Shown here piece after piece: positions 56,907 through 64,000 of a stretch of 64,000 bases of DNA. A program made the translations under genes and the position numbers. The notes under the pieces are model-generated. The model had not been told where the DNA came from. It did no database searches and worked only from the letters and a program-made list of their open reading frames with translations. Location of the stretch: positions 43,745-107,744 of the forward strand of contig CAJFTS010000008.1 of NCBI GenBank assembly GCA_904420015.1, read 5' to 3'. Numbering within the stretch: position 1 is the first letter of the stretch; every line of letters starts with the position of its first letter. This DNA comes from an uncultured Clostridia bacterium. Lineage in GTDB: Bacteria; Bacillota; Clostridia; Oscillospirales; Acutalibacteraceae.

Positions 56907-57436
56907 AAGGCTGTCCCTTTTTTCGGTACGAAAAATGAGGACATATCTGCCTTTTCCAGTGTGAGCAACTGCACTTTTTTCTCAATGCCGCCTGCATATC
57001 CTGTTAAGCTTCCGTTTGTACCGACAACACGATGACACGGAATAATAAGGGAAATGGAATTATGCCCGACAGCGCCGCCGACAGCCTGTGCAGACATTTG
57101 AGAAAGCCCTTTTTGCTTTGCGATTCGTTCTGCAATCTCACCATAAGTCATTGTCTTTCCAAAGGGGATAGTCAGCATAATTTCCCATACCTTTTTACGA
57201 AATGGTGTTGTCTGCATATACAGGGGCGGTGTGAAATCAGGTGCTTTCCCACTAAAATAAATATCCAGCCAACGGGCAGACTGCTCAAATATCGGCAAAC
57301 TTATTTCCTCGTATTTTTCTTCGAGTGTATCTCCAAAATATTTCTGCCCGTCAAACCAAAGCCCTGTAAGCGCTGTTCCGTTACTGGAGAGTGTGATACC
57401 ACCCAAAGGCGAATCGTAATGATATGTATAGGTCAT
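56903..57436 (-). CDS. ogt: Methylated-DNA-protein-cysteine methyltransferase
   Basis: 177 residues. It removes alkyl groups from O6-guanine by suicide transfer to the cysteine in IIPCHRVVG. The helix-turn-helix-like region (GKTMTYGEIAERIAKQKG) precedes it. ATG 57436 is preferred because GGGAGG lies upstream; the earlier ATG at 57460 lacks one. It is the last of three genes for alkylation repair on this strand, four bases after the Ada-domain gene. Confidence 0.94.
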   Translation of the reverse strand: MTYTYHYDSPLGGITLSSNGTALTGLWFDGQKYFGDTLEEKYEEISLPIFEQSARWLDIYFSGKAPDFTPPLYMQTTPFRKKVWEIMLTIPFGKTMTYGEIAERIAKQKGLSQMSAQAVGGAVGHNSISLIIPCHRVVGTNGSLTGYAGGIEKKVQLLTLEKADMSSFFVPKKGTAL

Positions 57437-57440
57437 AAGC

Positions 57441-58016
57441 TTATACCTCCCAAAATTCATTGGAATCCGCAGGTGCTTCTGTTCTGTCAGTCATTGTATA
57501 GGTGCGGACAGGCGTTACAATGGTGATTTTGTAATCTGCAAAATCGTTCATTCTCCCGTGCCTTTGCGCCATACGGTGTGCGGCAACCTTGCGCCATTTT
57601 GAAACACATTCTTCGTTTTCCCATATTGACATATGAAGTAATTTTCCCTTTGTAGCAAGAGAAGAAAAACGTTCGGAACGAATAAATCCTTCTGCTTTTG
57701 CAAGACTGTCTTTCAGTGAGCCTGCCATTTTCAAATAATCTTCCGTTTTTCCGTTTTTTACAGTTACCTCAAATAATACGATGATATTACCCTGTTCTGG
57801 CTTAACAAGTTGCGGTTTGCATCTTTTACAAGGACGGTATCCCTTTTCTATTGCTTCTTCCATTGTATCAAAAAACACAACATTCTTTTCCAATGGTATC
57901 TTTGCGGGGCAGCCCGGCCGGCATATAATCTTCGTTGTTTTCACACCAAAGAGAAACTTACCGTCATAAGACTTATCCCGATTTTGAATGGCTTGTAGCT
58001 TTTCCTGTTCGTCCAC
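57441..58016 (-). CDS. Ada-type zinc domain fused to a monooxygenase-like domain
   Basis: 191 residues. The N-terminal part is the Ada methylphosphotriester-repair zinc domain: FLFGVKTTKIICRPGCPA and GYRPCKRCKPQ supply the four cysteines. No helix-turn-helix and no methyltransferase domain follow; instead GNIIVLFEVTVKNGKTEDYL through SKWRKVAAHRMAQ forms an antibiotic-biosynthesis-monooxygenase-like ferredoxin fold. GTG 58016 has AAAGGAG upstream; ATG 58043 is an alternative. It overlaps the glycosylase gene by 44 bases. Confidence 0.8.
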   Translation of the reverse strand: MDEQEKLQAIQNRDKSYDGKFLFGVKTTKIICRPGCPAKIPLEKNVVFFDTMEEAIEKGYRPCKRCKPQLVKPEQGNIIVLFEVTVKNGKTEDYLKMAGSLKDSLAKAEGFIRSERFSSLATKGKLLHMSIWENEECVSKWRKVAAHRMAQRHGRMNDFADYKITIVTPVRTYTMTDRTEAPADSNEFWEV

Positions 58017-58662
58017 TTTTTTTGTCACTCCTTTTAGGCGCATAATCTCTCATTTCAGATATTGCACCGCCTGCCACCGCCCAAAAGTATAGGCTTGCCA
58101 CACTGCAATAAGGGCTTAATCTTCTGCGGTATTTTTCAAACAGATTTCGGTCAATTTTCCTATGATGGTATACCATACGCATCCCCCGCAAAATGGCTAA
58201 ATCTCCATAGCTGAACACATTTGGGCGCTGCATACAAAAAAGCAGTATCATTTCGGCAGTCCAAACGCCAATCCCTTTTAGTCCTGACAATTCGGCTATA
58301 ACTTCATTGTCTGGTTTATTCCAAATACCCTGTAAATCAAAAGTACCGTTTTTTACTTTCACAGCAAAATCCGTGATATACTCTGTTTTTTTGAACGTCA
58401 TTCCAAAAGACTGTAAGCGGTCTATTCCGGCGGCAAGAATGGTATCGGCATTTACTGCGCCAAGATGATCCTGCATTCTCTGCCAGATGGTTGCCTGCGC
58501 TTTGGTAGAAATCTGCTGACCGATGATGTGATGGACAACCGAAGAAAACAAATCGCTGTCCACTTCACGTTCAATCTTTCCGATTTTGTTAATCACTTCC
58601 GCAAGTCGTTTATCTTTTTTCCTTAAATATTCGGTTGCATTTTCATCGTACTGAAAATACAC
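57973..58662 (-). CDS. DNA-3-methyladenine glycosylase, AlkA-like HhH-GPD protein
   Basis: 229 residues. Base-excision glycosylase that removes alkylated bases. SSVVHHIIGQQISTKAQATIW starts the fold, LSGLKGIGVWTAEMILLF is the helix-hairpin-helix with the following catalytic aspartate expected in FSYGDLAILRGMR. The GTG at 58662 (AGGGGG upstream) is likely the start; the longer frame has an unlikely N-terminus. First gene of the repair operon, divergent from the AraC regulator. Confidence 0.9.
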   Translation of the reverse strand: MYFQYDENATEYLRKKDKRLAEVINKIGKIEREVDSDLFSSVVHHIIGQQISTKAQATIWQRMQDHLGAVNADTILAAGIDRLQSFGMTFKKTEYITDFAVKVKNGTFDLQGIWNKPDNEVIAELSGLKGIGVWTAEMILLFCMQRPNVFSYGDLAILRGMRMVYHHRKIDRNLFEKYRRRLSPYCSVASLYFWAVAGGAISEMRDYAPKRSDKKSGRTGKATSHSKSG

Positions 58663-58789
58663 GCTTGCTTCACCCCCTCGCCTTGACGCTGAATTTGTTT
58701 CGCAGTATAATATTATCATAATTCAAGACGATATAATATTAAAATATCACCAAATATTATCGTAATATATCCAAAAGAGGCGAAACAAA
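58663..58789. promoter_or_regulatory. Divergent promoter region between repair operon and AraC gene
   Basis: Very AT-rich with near-palindromic elements ACGATATAATATT and AATATTATCGT (about 58727-58765), a plausible operator between the two divergent units. TATAAT-like boxes occur on both strands. Confidence 0.45.
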
Positions 58790-59683
58790 ATGAAAGACGA
58801 AAAAAAGGATTATATAAACTCGGTTAATTTAAATGCTGATTCGGATTTTCCGTATCTTGTGCTTGAAGTTATCAATGACCAAAGCTATCCGAGAAATCCC
58901 GGTTTTCAAGTAATGCATTGGCATGAGGACTTGCAATTTATTTATGTGCTTGACGGCGAAATCCAGATTAAAACACTGGATACATCGGTGCAGGTAGATA
59001 AAGGCAGCGGTATCTTTATCAATAAAAATGTAATACACCTTGTCAAAGAAACCTTTTCCTGCCACTACCATAGTTTTGTTTTCCCCGACTACTTCCTTAA
59101 ATTCTATTTCGGCAGCCCTGCGGCTACTTTTGTTGAACGCATTGCCGGGAAAGATGAATTGCCGATTTGCTGCTTCCCAAAAGATATGGATTGGTGTAAA
59201 CCTATTTTGTCTGCTCTTGCCCGCCTTGCAGACCTCGAAAAGAGAAAGACTGAATTTTACGCCTATGAAGTGCTTTGCCTGCTCTCAACACTTTGGCTTG
59301 AAGTGTGCCGAAACATTCGGTTACCAAGCACAACCACAGACACCGTTACGGGCGTTCGTATGCAGAAATTCTTGCAGTACATAAGCGAACATTACGGAGA
59401 GGATATTTCTCTTGATAAGCTGGCAAAGAGTGCAAACGTCAGTAAATCGGAGTGTTTAAGGTGTTTTAAGGCAAGTATGCAGACAACCCCATACAAGTAT
59501 CTAACAGAATACAGACTTTCAAAAGCAGTGGAATTGCTGAAAAAGTCCGATGAACCGATAGGCACTATCGCCAGCAGCGTAGGCTTTCGGCAAATCAGCC
59601 ATTTTGGAAAGTGCTTTAAGGAAAAAACAGGTCTTTCTCCGAGAGATTACCGAAAGAAAAAGATAACGCTTTTAGAGACATAA
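58790..59683 (+). CDS. AraC-family transcriptional regulator
   Basis: 297 residues. N-terminal cupin sensor (MHWHEDLQFIYVLDGEIQI, about 40-110) and two helix-turn-helix motifs at the C-terminus (ISLDKLAKSANVSKSECLR and IGTIASSVGFRQISHFGKCF). Small-molecule sensing is expected. It may control the divergent alkylation-repair operon, which would be unusual because Ada proteins normally regulate themselves. Confidence 0.92.
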   Translation: MKDEKKDYINSVNLNADSDFPYLVLEVINDQSYPRNPGFQVMHWHEDLQFIYVLDGEIQIKTLDTSVQVDKGSGIFINKNVIHLVKETFSCHYHSFVFPDYFLKFYFGSPAATFVERIAGKDELPICCFPKDMDWCKPILSALARLADLEKRKTEFYAYEVLCLLSTLWLEVCRNIRLPSTTTDTVTGVRMQKFLQYISEHYGEDISLDKLAKSANVSKSECLRCFKASMQTTPYKYLTEYRLSKAVELLKKSDEPIGTIASSVGFRQISHFGKCFKEKTGLSPRDYRKKKITLLET

Positions 59684-59710
59684 AAGCTGGTATAAATTGA
59701 TTATGTAGCA

Positions 59711-59738
59711 GGCGGCAGATTTTTCTGCCGCCTTTTTT
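59711..59738 (+). terminator. Terminator after the AraC gene
   Basis: GGCGGCAGA-TTTT-TCTGCCGCC followed by T6. Confidence 0.93.
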
Positions 59739-59760
59739 CTTTAAACCAAATAAATGTGTG

Positions 59761-59820
59761 TTGACAAGCCAACTAGTAAGTGATAATATATACAGGTAAC
59801 TAGTAATACATAATACCTGT
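59761..59820 (+). promoter_or_regulatory. PadR promoter and probable operator
   Basis: TTGACA at 59761-59766 and TAATAT at 59784-59789, 17-base spacer. ACAGGTA (59792) and TACCTGT (59814) form an inverted repeat over the start site, and AACTAGTAA occurs twice; both are candidate PadR sites. Confidence 0.75.
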
Positions 59821-59845
59821 AATACAGAGTAGTAAGGTGATAATA

Positions 59846-60169
59846 ATGGAAAATATAACTGAAATGCTGAAAGGCATTTTGGAGGGCTGTGTGCTTGAAA
59901 TTATCAATCGGAAAGATACCTATGGATATGAAATTACACGCCAACTAAACGCATTAGGCTTTACTGATGTTGTTGAGGGAACGGTCTATACCATTTTAGT
60001 AAGGTTTGAGAAAAGTAAGTTGGTCAATATTGAAAAGAAGCGGTCTGAACTTGGACCACCTAGAAAATTTTATTCCCTTAATGATAAAGGACGTGAGGAA
60101 TTGCGGCTGTTTTGGGAAAAATGGGCATTTTTATCATCTAAAATCAACGAATTAAAGGAGAACAGATAA
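59846..60169 (+). CDS. PadR-family transcriptional regulator
   Basis: 107 residues with the PadR winged helix (GCVLEIINRKDTYGYEITRQL, VVEGTVYTILVRFEKSKLVN, KFYSLNDKGREEL). ATG 59846 with AAGGTG upstream. It likely represses its own promoter. A DUF1048 gene follows one base after the stop, as is usual for this pair. Confidence 0.92.
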   Translation: MENITEMLKGILEGCVLEIINRKDTYGYEITRQLNALGFTDVVEGTVYTILVRFEKSKLVNIEKKRSELGPPRKFYSLNDKGREELRLFWEKWAFLSSKINELKENR

Positions 60170-60170
60170 A

Positions 60171-60533
60171 ATGAAACCGTTTTTTGATGACTATTTTAAT
60201 ATCAGTAAAATGGTAAAGAGCAAGCGGAAATATAGGCAGCAGATAGCACGCGTAAAGTCTCTGCCGGAGGAATATCAGTATGTTTTCAAAGAAATCCAGT
60301 CCTATATGTGGATGTTCGTATCGGGAGCTGGATACGATATGCTGGAAGTTCAAGAAGGGTTAATGGAACTGTTTGAAGAAAGTGCTGCCGAAGGAAAATC
60401 TGTTTTAGAAGTAACTGGCGAGGATGTTGCAACGTTTGTTGACGAGCTTCTGAAAAACGCAAGAACCTACACGGATGATTGGAGAAACCGGTTAAATCGA
60501 AAAGTTAAAAACAAAATTTGCAAATCTGTTTAG
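60171..60533 (+). CDS. DUF1048 family protein
   Basis: 120 residues, helical, acidic in the C-terminal half (GLMELFEESAAEGKSVLEVTGEDV). The family is often encoded between a PadR regulator and an ABC transporter, but here no transporter follows. AAGGAG precedes the ATG. Function unknown. Confidence 0.88.
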   Translation: MKPFFDDYFNISKMVKSKRKYRQQIARVKSLPEEYQYVFKEIQSYMWMFVSGAGYDMLEVQEGLMELFEESAAEGKSVLEVTGEDVATFVDELLKNARTYTDDWRNRLNRKVKNKICKSV

Positions 60534-60554
60534 CCCCGTTCCGGCGGGGCTTTT
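60533..60554 (+). terminator. Terminator after the DUF1048 gene
   Basis: GCCCCG-TTCCGG-CGGGGC followed by T4, directly at the stop codon. Confidence 0.88.
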
Positions 60555-60671
60555 CCGTCCTCAAATAGAAGAAAAAGATATGTTTTAAGGCTTTTGAGCT
60601 TGCTTTTTGACCGGCGGTGTGTAAGCTGACACTCACGTAAAATAAAACATATTTTTGAGGAGGACGCAATC

Positions 60672-61018
60672 ATGCTGCAAATATCTGAAATCGTAAAGAA
60701 AACCAAGGAATGTTCGACCTGTTGGGCGAGCATTTTTATGACAATGAATTGACCCGCCCGGCGATCCCCGTATCCCCGGACGGAGAGCGCGGGGCTTACG
60801 GCTGGTGCAGTATCCATGAAATCTGGAACGCCAGCGGTGAGAAATACCGGGAAATCAATCTTTGCGCGGAGTACCTTGTCCGGCCTATCTTTGAACTGGC
60901 CGCCACCCTCTTGCATGAAATGACGCATAACGTAAGCAACAACGGTTATTACCATAACCAGACATATAACCTTAACTATGACGGCTTTTTATATAATGGG
61001 ACCTGCGAAAAAATATAA
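60672..61018 (+). pseudogene. SprT-like metallopeptidase remnant
   Basis: The ATG at 60672 (GAGGAGGACG upstream) starts MLQISEIVKKT, then a frameshift near 60705 leads into FDLLGEHFYDNEL and LLHEMTHNVSNNGYYHN with the HExxH zinc motif. Intact relatives occur on integrative elements and continue about 50 residues further. The end of the frame is non-homologous. Both defects point to a dead fragment. Confidence 0.75.
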
Positions 61019-61109
61019 AAATAAGCCTTGCATATGATTTTTAATGGATCTATGATTTATTCGTGGATATCCCAAAAACTTTAATAGAAAGGAACAACCA
61101 AAATCAAAT

Positions 61110-62114
61110 ATGAACAAGATGTTATCTAGCAATGACTATGCAGATATTCATAGTCTTATAGAAGATAAACAACCAAATATTTGTCAGATTGTTGCACATA
61201 GAGATGGACATGAAATCTACTCTGATGAATGGAACAATTATAAAAGAGAGGATGCTTGTCATGTCATGTCCGTAACCAAAAGCATGGTTGCTTTATTAGT
61301 CGGAATTGCAATAGATCAACATTTAATAGAGAGTGTTACGCAACCTGTGTTATCTTTTTTCCCTGAATACAAAGTTAAACGAGGTGAAAAAACAATTCAA
61401 AATGTTACTATCCAGCATTTACTAACCATGACTGCACCTTATAAATACAAATACGAACCTTGGACAAAAATCTGTTCGAGTGAGGATTGGACTATTTCAG
61501 CTTTAAATTTTCTTGGTGGTAGAGCTGGAATTACAGGTGAGTTTCAATACTCTACATTAGGAATTCATATTTTAACCGGTATCATTGCTAAGGTAAGTGG
61601 TATGAAAACCGTGGATTTTGCAAATCAATATCTTTTTGAGCCGATTGGTGTAAAGCCCCATCAAAATTATTTTGCGGAAACAGCCGAAGAACATAAGAAT
61701 TTTACCATTTCCAAAACACCCAAAAACCATATTTGGTTTTGTGACCCACAAGGTATAGGTGCTGCTGGATATGGATTATGTTTATCTGCTAAGGATGCAG
61801 CGAAAATCGGTCAACTCTGCTTAGATAAAGGGAACTATAAAGGAAAACAAATTGTTTCATCGAAGTGGATTAAGGAAATGACAAAGCCATTTATCAAATG
61901 TGGTGAAAAATTCAGAAATATGTCTTATGGCTATTTATGGTGGTGTATAGATGAAAAAAGCAACTGCTATTCTGCAATAGGAAACAGCGGTAATGTAATA
62001 TACATCAATTCTTCCAAGAACCTTGTGATAGCAGTTACTTCCTATTTTAAACCAACAATTTTTGATCGAATTGATTTCATTCAAAAGTATATTGAACCAA
62101 TTTTAATAGAATAA
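61110..62114 (+). CDS. Serine hydrolase, beta-lactamase class C fold
   Basis: 334 residues. SxxK motif SVTK (S54, K57), the YSN-like QYSTLG at about 147 and a GYLWW segment near the end fit the penicillin-binding/esterase group. No signal peptide is seen, so it is probably cytoplasmic, which speaks against a role in beta-lactam resistance. Base composition is AT-rich compared with the core. The ribosome site AAAGGA lies about 16 bases before ATG 61110, rather far, so the start is not certain. Confidence 0.85.
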   Translation: MNKMLSSNDYADIHSLIEDKQPNICQIVAHRDGHEIYSDEWNNYKREDACHVMSVTKSMVALLVGIAIDQHLIESVTQPVLSFFPEYKVKRGEKTIQNVTIQHLLTMTAPYKYKYEPWTKICSSEDWTISALNFLGGRAGITGEFQYSTLGIHILTGIIAKVSGMKTVDFANQYLFEPIGVKPHQNYFAETAEEHKNFTISKTPKNHIWFCDPQGIGAAGYGLCLSAKDAAKIGQLCLDKGNYKGKQIVSSKWIKEMTKPFIKCGEKFRNMSYGYLWWCIDEKSNCYSAIGNSGNVIYINSSKNLVIAVTSYFKPTIFDRIDFIQKYIEPILIE

Positions 62115-62145
62115 TGGCTGTTAAAATATCATAGAAAGTAAAGAA

Positions 62146-62170
62146 AGCGGGAACCGCAAAGGTTCCCGCT
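62146..62170 (-). terminator. Terminator for the methyltransferase gene
   Basis: AGCGGGAACC-GCAAA-GGTTCCCGCT with a T-rich tail on the minus strand. Confidence 0.6.
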
Positions 62171-62286
62171 AAATGGTTCTATATGGGCTATGAGGCCGAT
62201 AGCTGGCGGCGGACACTTTTTCGCGCCCGCCATGCCGCCATACGTTTTTTATTTGACGGCTGTCGTCATATAGATTTCTGCTTTCA

Positions 62287-63117
62287 CTACTTTTCTAATA
62301 ATATAGCGAGTGTGAGGCTGTTATCGGAATAAGAGGTTCCTGCAACATCACTAAATATGTTGCATACCTTAAATCCTACTTCCTCTGCCTCCTGAATTAG
62401 GCTTGCAGTTGAAAAATAGGTAGTCCATAAATAATATGGTGTTACGGTATCTTCTGAGATAATGGCGATCTGCTCTAACGATACATTAGGCGGATATTTA
62501 TAATATCCACTTAAGGCGATATATTTATCTTCCCTCCAAAATCCGTTGTTGGGGCAGACTTCCCAGATTTGTTTTTCCTGAAAGAGGTTATATTTTGCCA
62601 TTGAAAATACATCTAATAGAAACTTTCCACCTTGTCTGAGGCAATGATAAGATTTCATCATAATCCTTTTTCTGTCTATATCAGAAAGTGCCCCATAATC
62701 ACAATAAATCATAGTAGCAAAATCAAAGGTTTGTTCTATCCCCATATCCAAATAGTTTTGAAAAATATACTCAATGGATAGTCCTTTTTCATTGGCTGAT
62801 TTTCTAGCATAGTCAACCGACCTTTTGGAAAAATCTATGCCGGTAACCTGATAGCCCTTTTGGGAAAATCTTTCTGCATATATTCCAGGGCCGCATCCTA
62901 TGTCAATCAGTAATGGATGGTTTTTAGGTGATACAGTCTGTGCAATCCATTCTACAGACTGATTGATAAATGAAAGTTTTCTGCTCGCTCCCTCAAAATC
63001 AGGCGAAAGGTGAGCTTGCAGCATTTGTTTTGAAATGTATTCATCATTCCAAAACGGGGTATTTGTCTTTGTGTAGAGTTGCGGCTTTTGTAAAGCATTG
63101 TAAATTGGGTTGAGCAT
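62287..63117 (-). CDS. Class I SAM-dependent methyltransferase with an attenuator leader
   Basis: 276 residues. Motif I is LLIDIGCGPGIYAERF (about 70-85), followed by VTGIDFSKRSVDYARKS and ATMIYCDYGALSD. The target is unknown; the AT-rich sequence and mobile surroundings suggest transfer. Control is striking: a consensus promoter, a leader peptide and a terminator/antiterminator pair lie upstream, a layout known from antibiotic-resistance genes. It could therefore modify rRNA, a drug or another small molecule. Confidence 0.85.
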   Translation of the reverse strand: MLNPIYNALQKPQLYTKTNTPFWNDEYISKQMLQAHLSPDFEGASRKLSFINQSVEWIAQTVSPKNHPLLIDIGCGPGIYAERFSQKGYQVTGIDFSKRSVDYARKSANEKGLSIEYIFQNYLDMGIEQTFDFATMIYCDYGALSDIDRKRIMMKSYHCLRQGGKFLLDVFSMAKYNLFQEKQIWEVCPNNGFWREDKYIALSGYYKYPPNVSLEQIAIISEDTVTPYYLWTTYFSTASLIQEAEEVGFKVCNIFSDVAGTSYSDNSLTLAILLEK

Positions 63118-63142
63118 ATTTTCTCCTTTCTTAATGCAAAAG

Positions 63143-63169
63143 AAAAAGCCGTAGATTTTACTCTACGGC
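63143..63169 (-). terminator. Leader terminator of the methyltransferase gene
   Basis: On the minus strand GCCGTAGA-GTAAAA-TCTACGGC is followed by T5, 26 bases before the methyltransferase start. Confidence 0.85.
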
Positions 63170-63194
63170 GAATCTCACAAGTGATGAAGAATAG

Positions 63195-63248
63195 TTAAGA
63201 GTAAAATAAAATCAAACATAGGTATAAAAAATAGACTGTAGGATACAA
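63195..63248 (-). CDS. Probable 17-residue leader peptide
   Basis: A TTG start with AGGAG 8 bases upstream opens MYPTVYFLYLCLILFYS and stops. It is hydrophobic, as are many stalling peptides of drug-inducible genes. Its last codons contain ATTTTACTCT, which can pair over 10 bases with AGAGTAAAAT of the terminator, so stalling upstream would free that segment to prevent termination. Too short to be detected by normal gene calling. Confidence 0.55.
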   Translation of the reverse strand: MYPTVYFLYLCLILFYS

Positions 63249-63364
63249 TTCTATTTCTCCTATTCAGTTGATTTTATCTACTCTTTTCCAATCATATCCA
63301 TGTTACTGATTATGTGACATCGGATATACCGGAATTACATCACCTTTTCTTTTTAATTTTATAT

Positions 63365-63393
63365 ATTTTATCGTATGACACAGGCTTTGTCAA
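63365..63393 (-). promoter_or_regulatory. Promoter of the methyltransferase leader
   Basis: Minus-strand TTGACA (complement 63388-63393) and TAAAAT (63365-63370), 17-base spacer. Confidence 0.85.
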
Positions 63394-63531
63394 TGGTTTT
63401 GCATTTTTGTGAAACAAAATACTATTTAATTTTGAACAATTAAAATTGTAATAATTGTATTGGTAAAAGTAACCTTTACTCCATCAAAACTCCATTTTCG
63501 TATGGTACACTACTGCCTGGAGGTGCAGACC

Positions 63532-64000
63532 ATGGCGAAAACGATTTTAATGATAGAGGACGAAGAAGCCATTCAGGGCGTAGTGAAAGCGTTTCTGGAG
63601 GATGAAGGATATAACGTGGTGCTGGCCGGCGACGGATTCGAGGGGATAGAGAAATTTCGTGAGTACCGTCCAGACCTCATCCTGTTGGATTTGTTGCTTC
63701 CGAAGATGAACGGATTTTCTGTCTGCGAGACGATCCGGAAAGAGAGTCAGGTCCCCATCATTATGCTCACCGCATTGGATGATGACGCCAGCCAGATGAA
63801 GGGCTTTGACGCTCTGGCAGATGATTACATCACCAAGCCCTTCTCCATGCCCCTTGTGGTGAAGCACATCGAAGCGGTGCTGCGCCGGGCAGAACAGGGT
63901 GCCGGGGTGGAGACGAACATCCTCCGCTATAAGGATCTCACCCTGGATACGGACAGCTTCACGGTTCTTGTCAAAGACGAAAGCGTGTCCTTGACCATCC
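63532..64000 (+). CDS. Response regulator, OmpR family, N-terminal part
   Basis: 156 codons are visible before the window ends. The receiver domain has the acidic pair in MIEDEE (D10), the phospho-acceptor D53 in LILLDLLLP, T80 in IMLTAL and K102 in ITKPF. After a linker the sequence LRYKDLTLDTDSFTV starts the OmpR-type winged helix. GGAGGTG precedes the ATG. A sensor kinase gene is expected downstream, outside the window. Confidence 0.93.
   Translation, partial: MAKTILMIEDEEAIQGVVKAFLEDEGYNVVLAGDGFEGIEKFREYRPDLILLDLLLPKMNGFSVCETIRKESQVPIIMLTALDDDASQMKGFDALADDYITKPFSMPLVVKHIEAVLRRAEQGAGVETNILRYKDLTLDTDSFTVLVKDESVSLTI

Noticed and set aside
61110..62114. Serine hydrolase as a beta-lactamase
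   Set aside because: It has an SxxK motif but no signal peptide, and the group includes many esterases, so resistance cannot be claimed.
62183..62326. 47-codon frame starting GYEADSWRRTLF
   Set aside because: GC-rich island that might be a relic of a mobile element, but too short, without a ribosome site and running into the antisense of the methyltransferase gene.

Overview
The window looks like chromosome of a spore-forming, anaerobic Gram-positive member of the Clostridia, most likely an Oscillospiraceae/Ruminococcaceae-type gut bacterium. The evidence is the sporulation gene yunB, IreB, small DUF1540, DUF3842 and DUF6106-type proteins, three T-box leaders, strong AGGAGG ribosome binding sites and a GC-rich core genome. 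No rRNA, tRNA or CRISPR array was found. The assignment is an inference from gene content; no marker gene for species naming is present.

The first 46 kb is ordinary GC-rich core genome. It opens with the end of an M19 dipeptidase, then threonine synthase and a metallophosphoesterase. A protein quality-control block follows (tig, clpP, clpX, a repeat-filled gap, lon, engB), then lysA and T-box-controlled tyrS. Next come a lipoprotein, a PdaA-like deacetylase and a 1542-residue secreted modular protein, then yunB and ligA. The minus strand carries T-box-controlled trpB (TrpB2 type), ireB and T-box-controlled pheST. Further on are nnr and two small envelope genes.

From 43.4 to 35.0 kb the minus strand carries what appears to be one long transcription unit for nickel: DUF3842, a leader with an intrinsic terminator, larE, larB, larC, and a five-gene nickel/peptide-type ABC importer. 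It would make the nickel-pincer cofactor and bring in its metal. The lactate racemase LarA is not in the window. An aldo/keto reductase, a frameshifted cupin and MerR and LysR regulators follow.

From about 46.6 kb to the end the DNA is more AT-rich and looks accessory. It holds a small CPAC-motif protein, a secreted protein of unknown function, a beta-propeller-like lipoprotein, and an operon joining a sugar-type ABC importer (binding protein and two permeases, no ATPase) to a MacA-like adaptor and a MacB-like permease. A decayed ABC exporter gene overlaps the end of that operon. Next are a scar of hsdR and methyltransferase fragments, an alkylation-repair cluster (Ogt, Ada zinc domain fused to a monooxygenase-like domain, AlkA-like glycosylase) with a divergent AraC regulator, a PadR/DUF1048 pair, a SprT-like remnant and a serine hydrolase. 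A methyltransferase follows whose leader encodes a 17-residue peptide with a terminator/antiterminator pair, and the window ends inside an OmpR-type response regulator.

The items most worth following are the hybrid importer/MacAB operon with its secreted and lipoprotein neighbours, the lar-nik unit with its candidate metal-sensing leader, the leader-peptide attenuator, and a 265-bp tandem intergenic repeat with an inverted copy 17 kb away.
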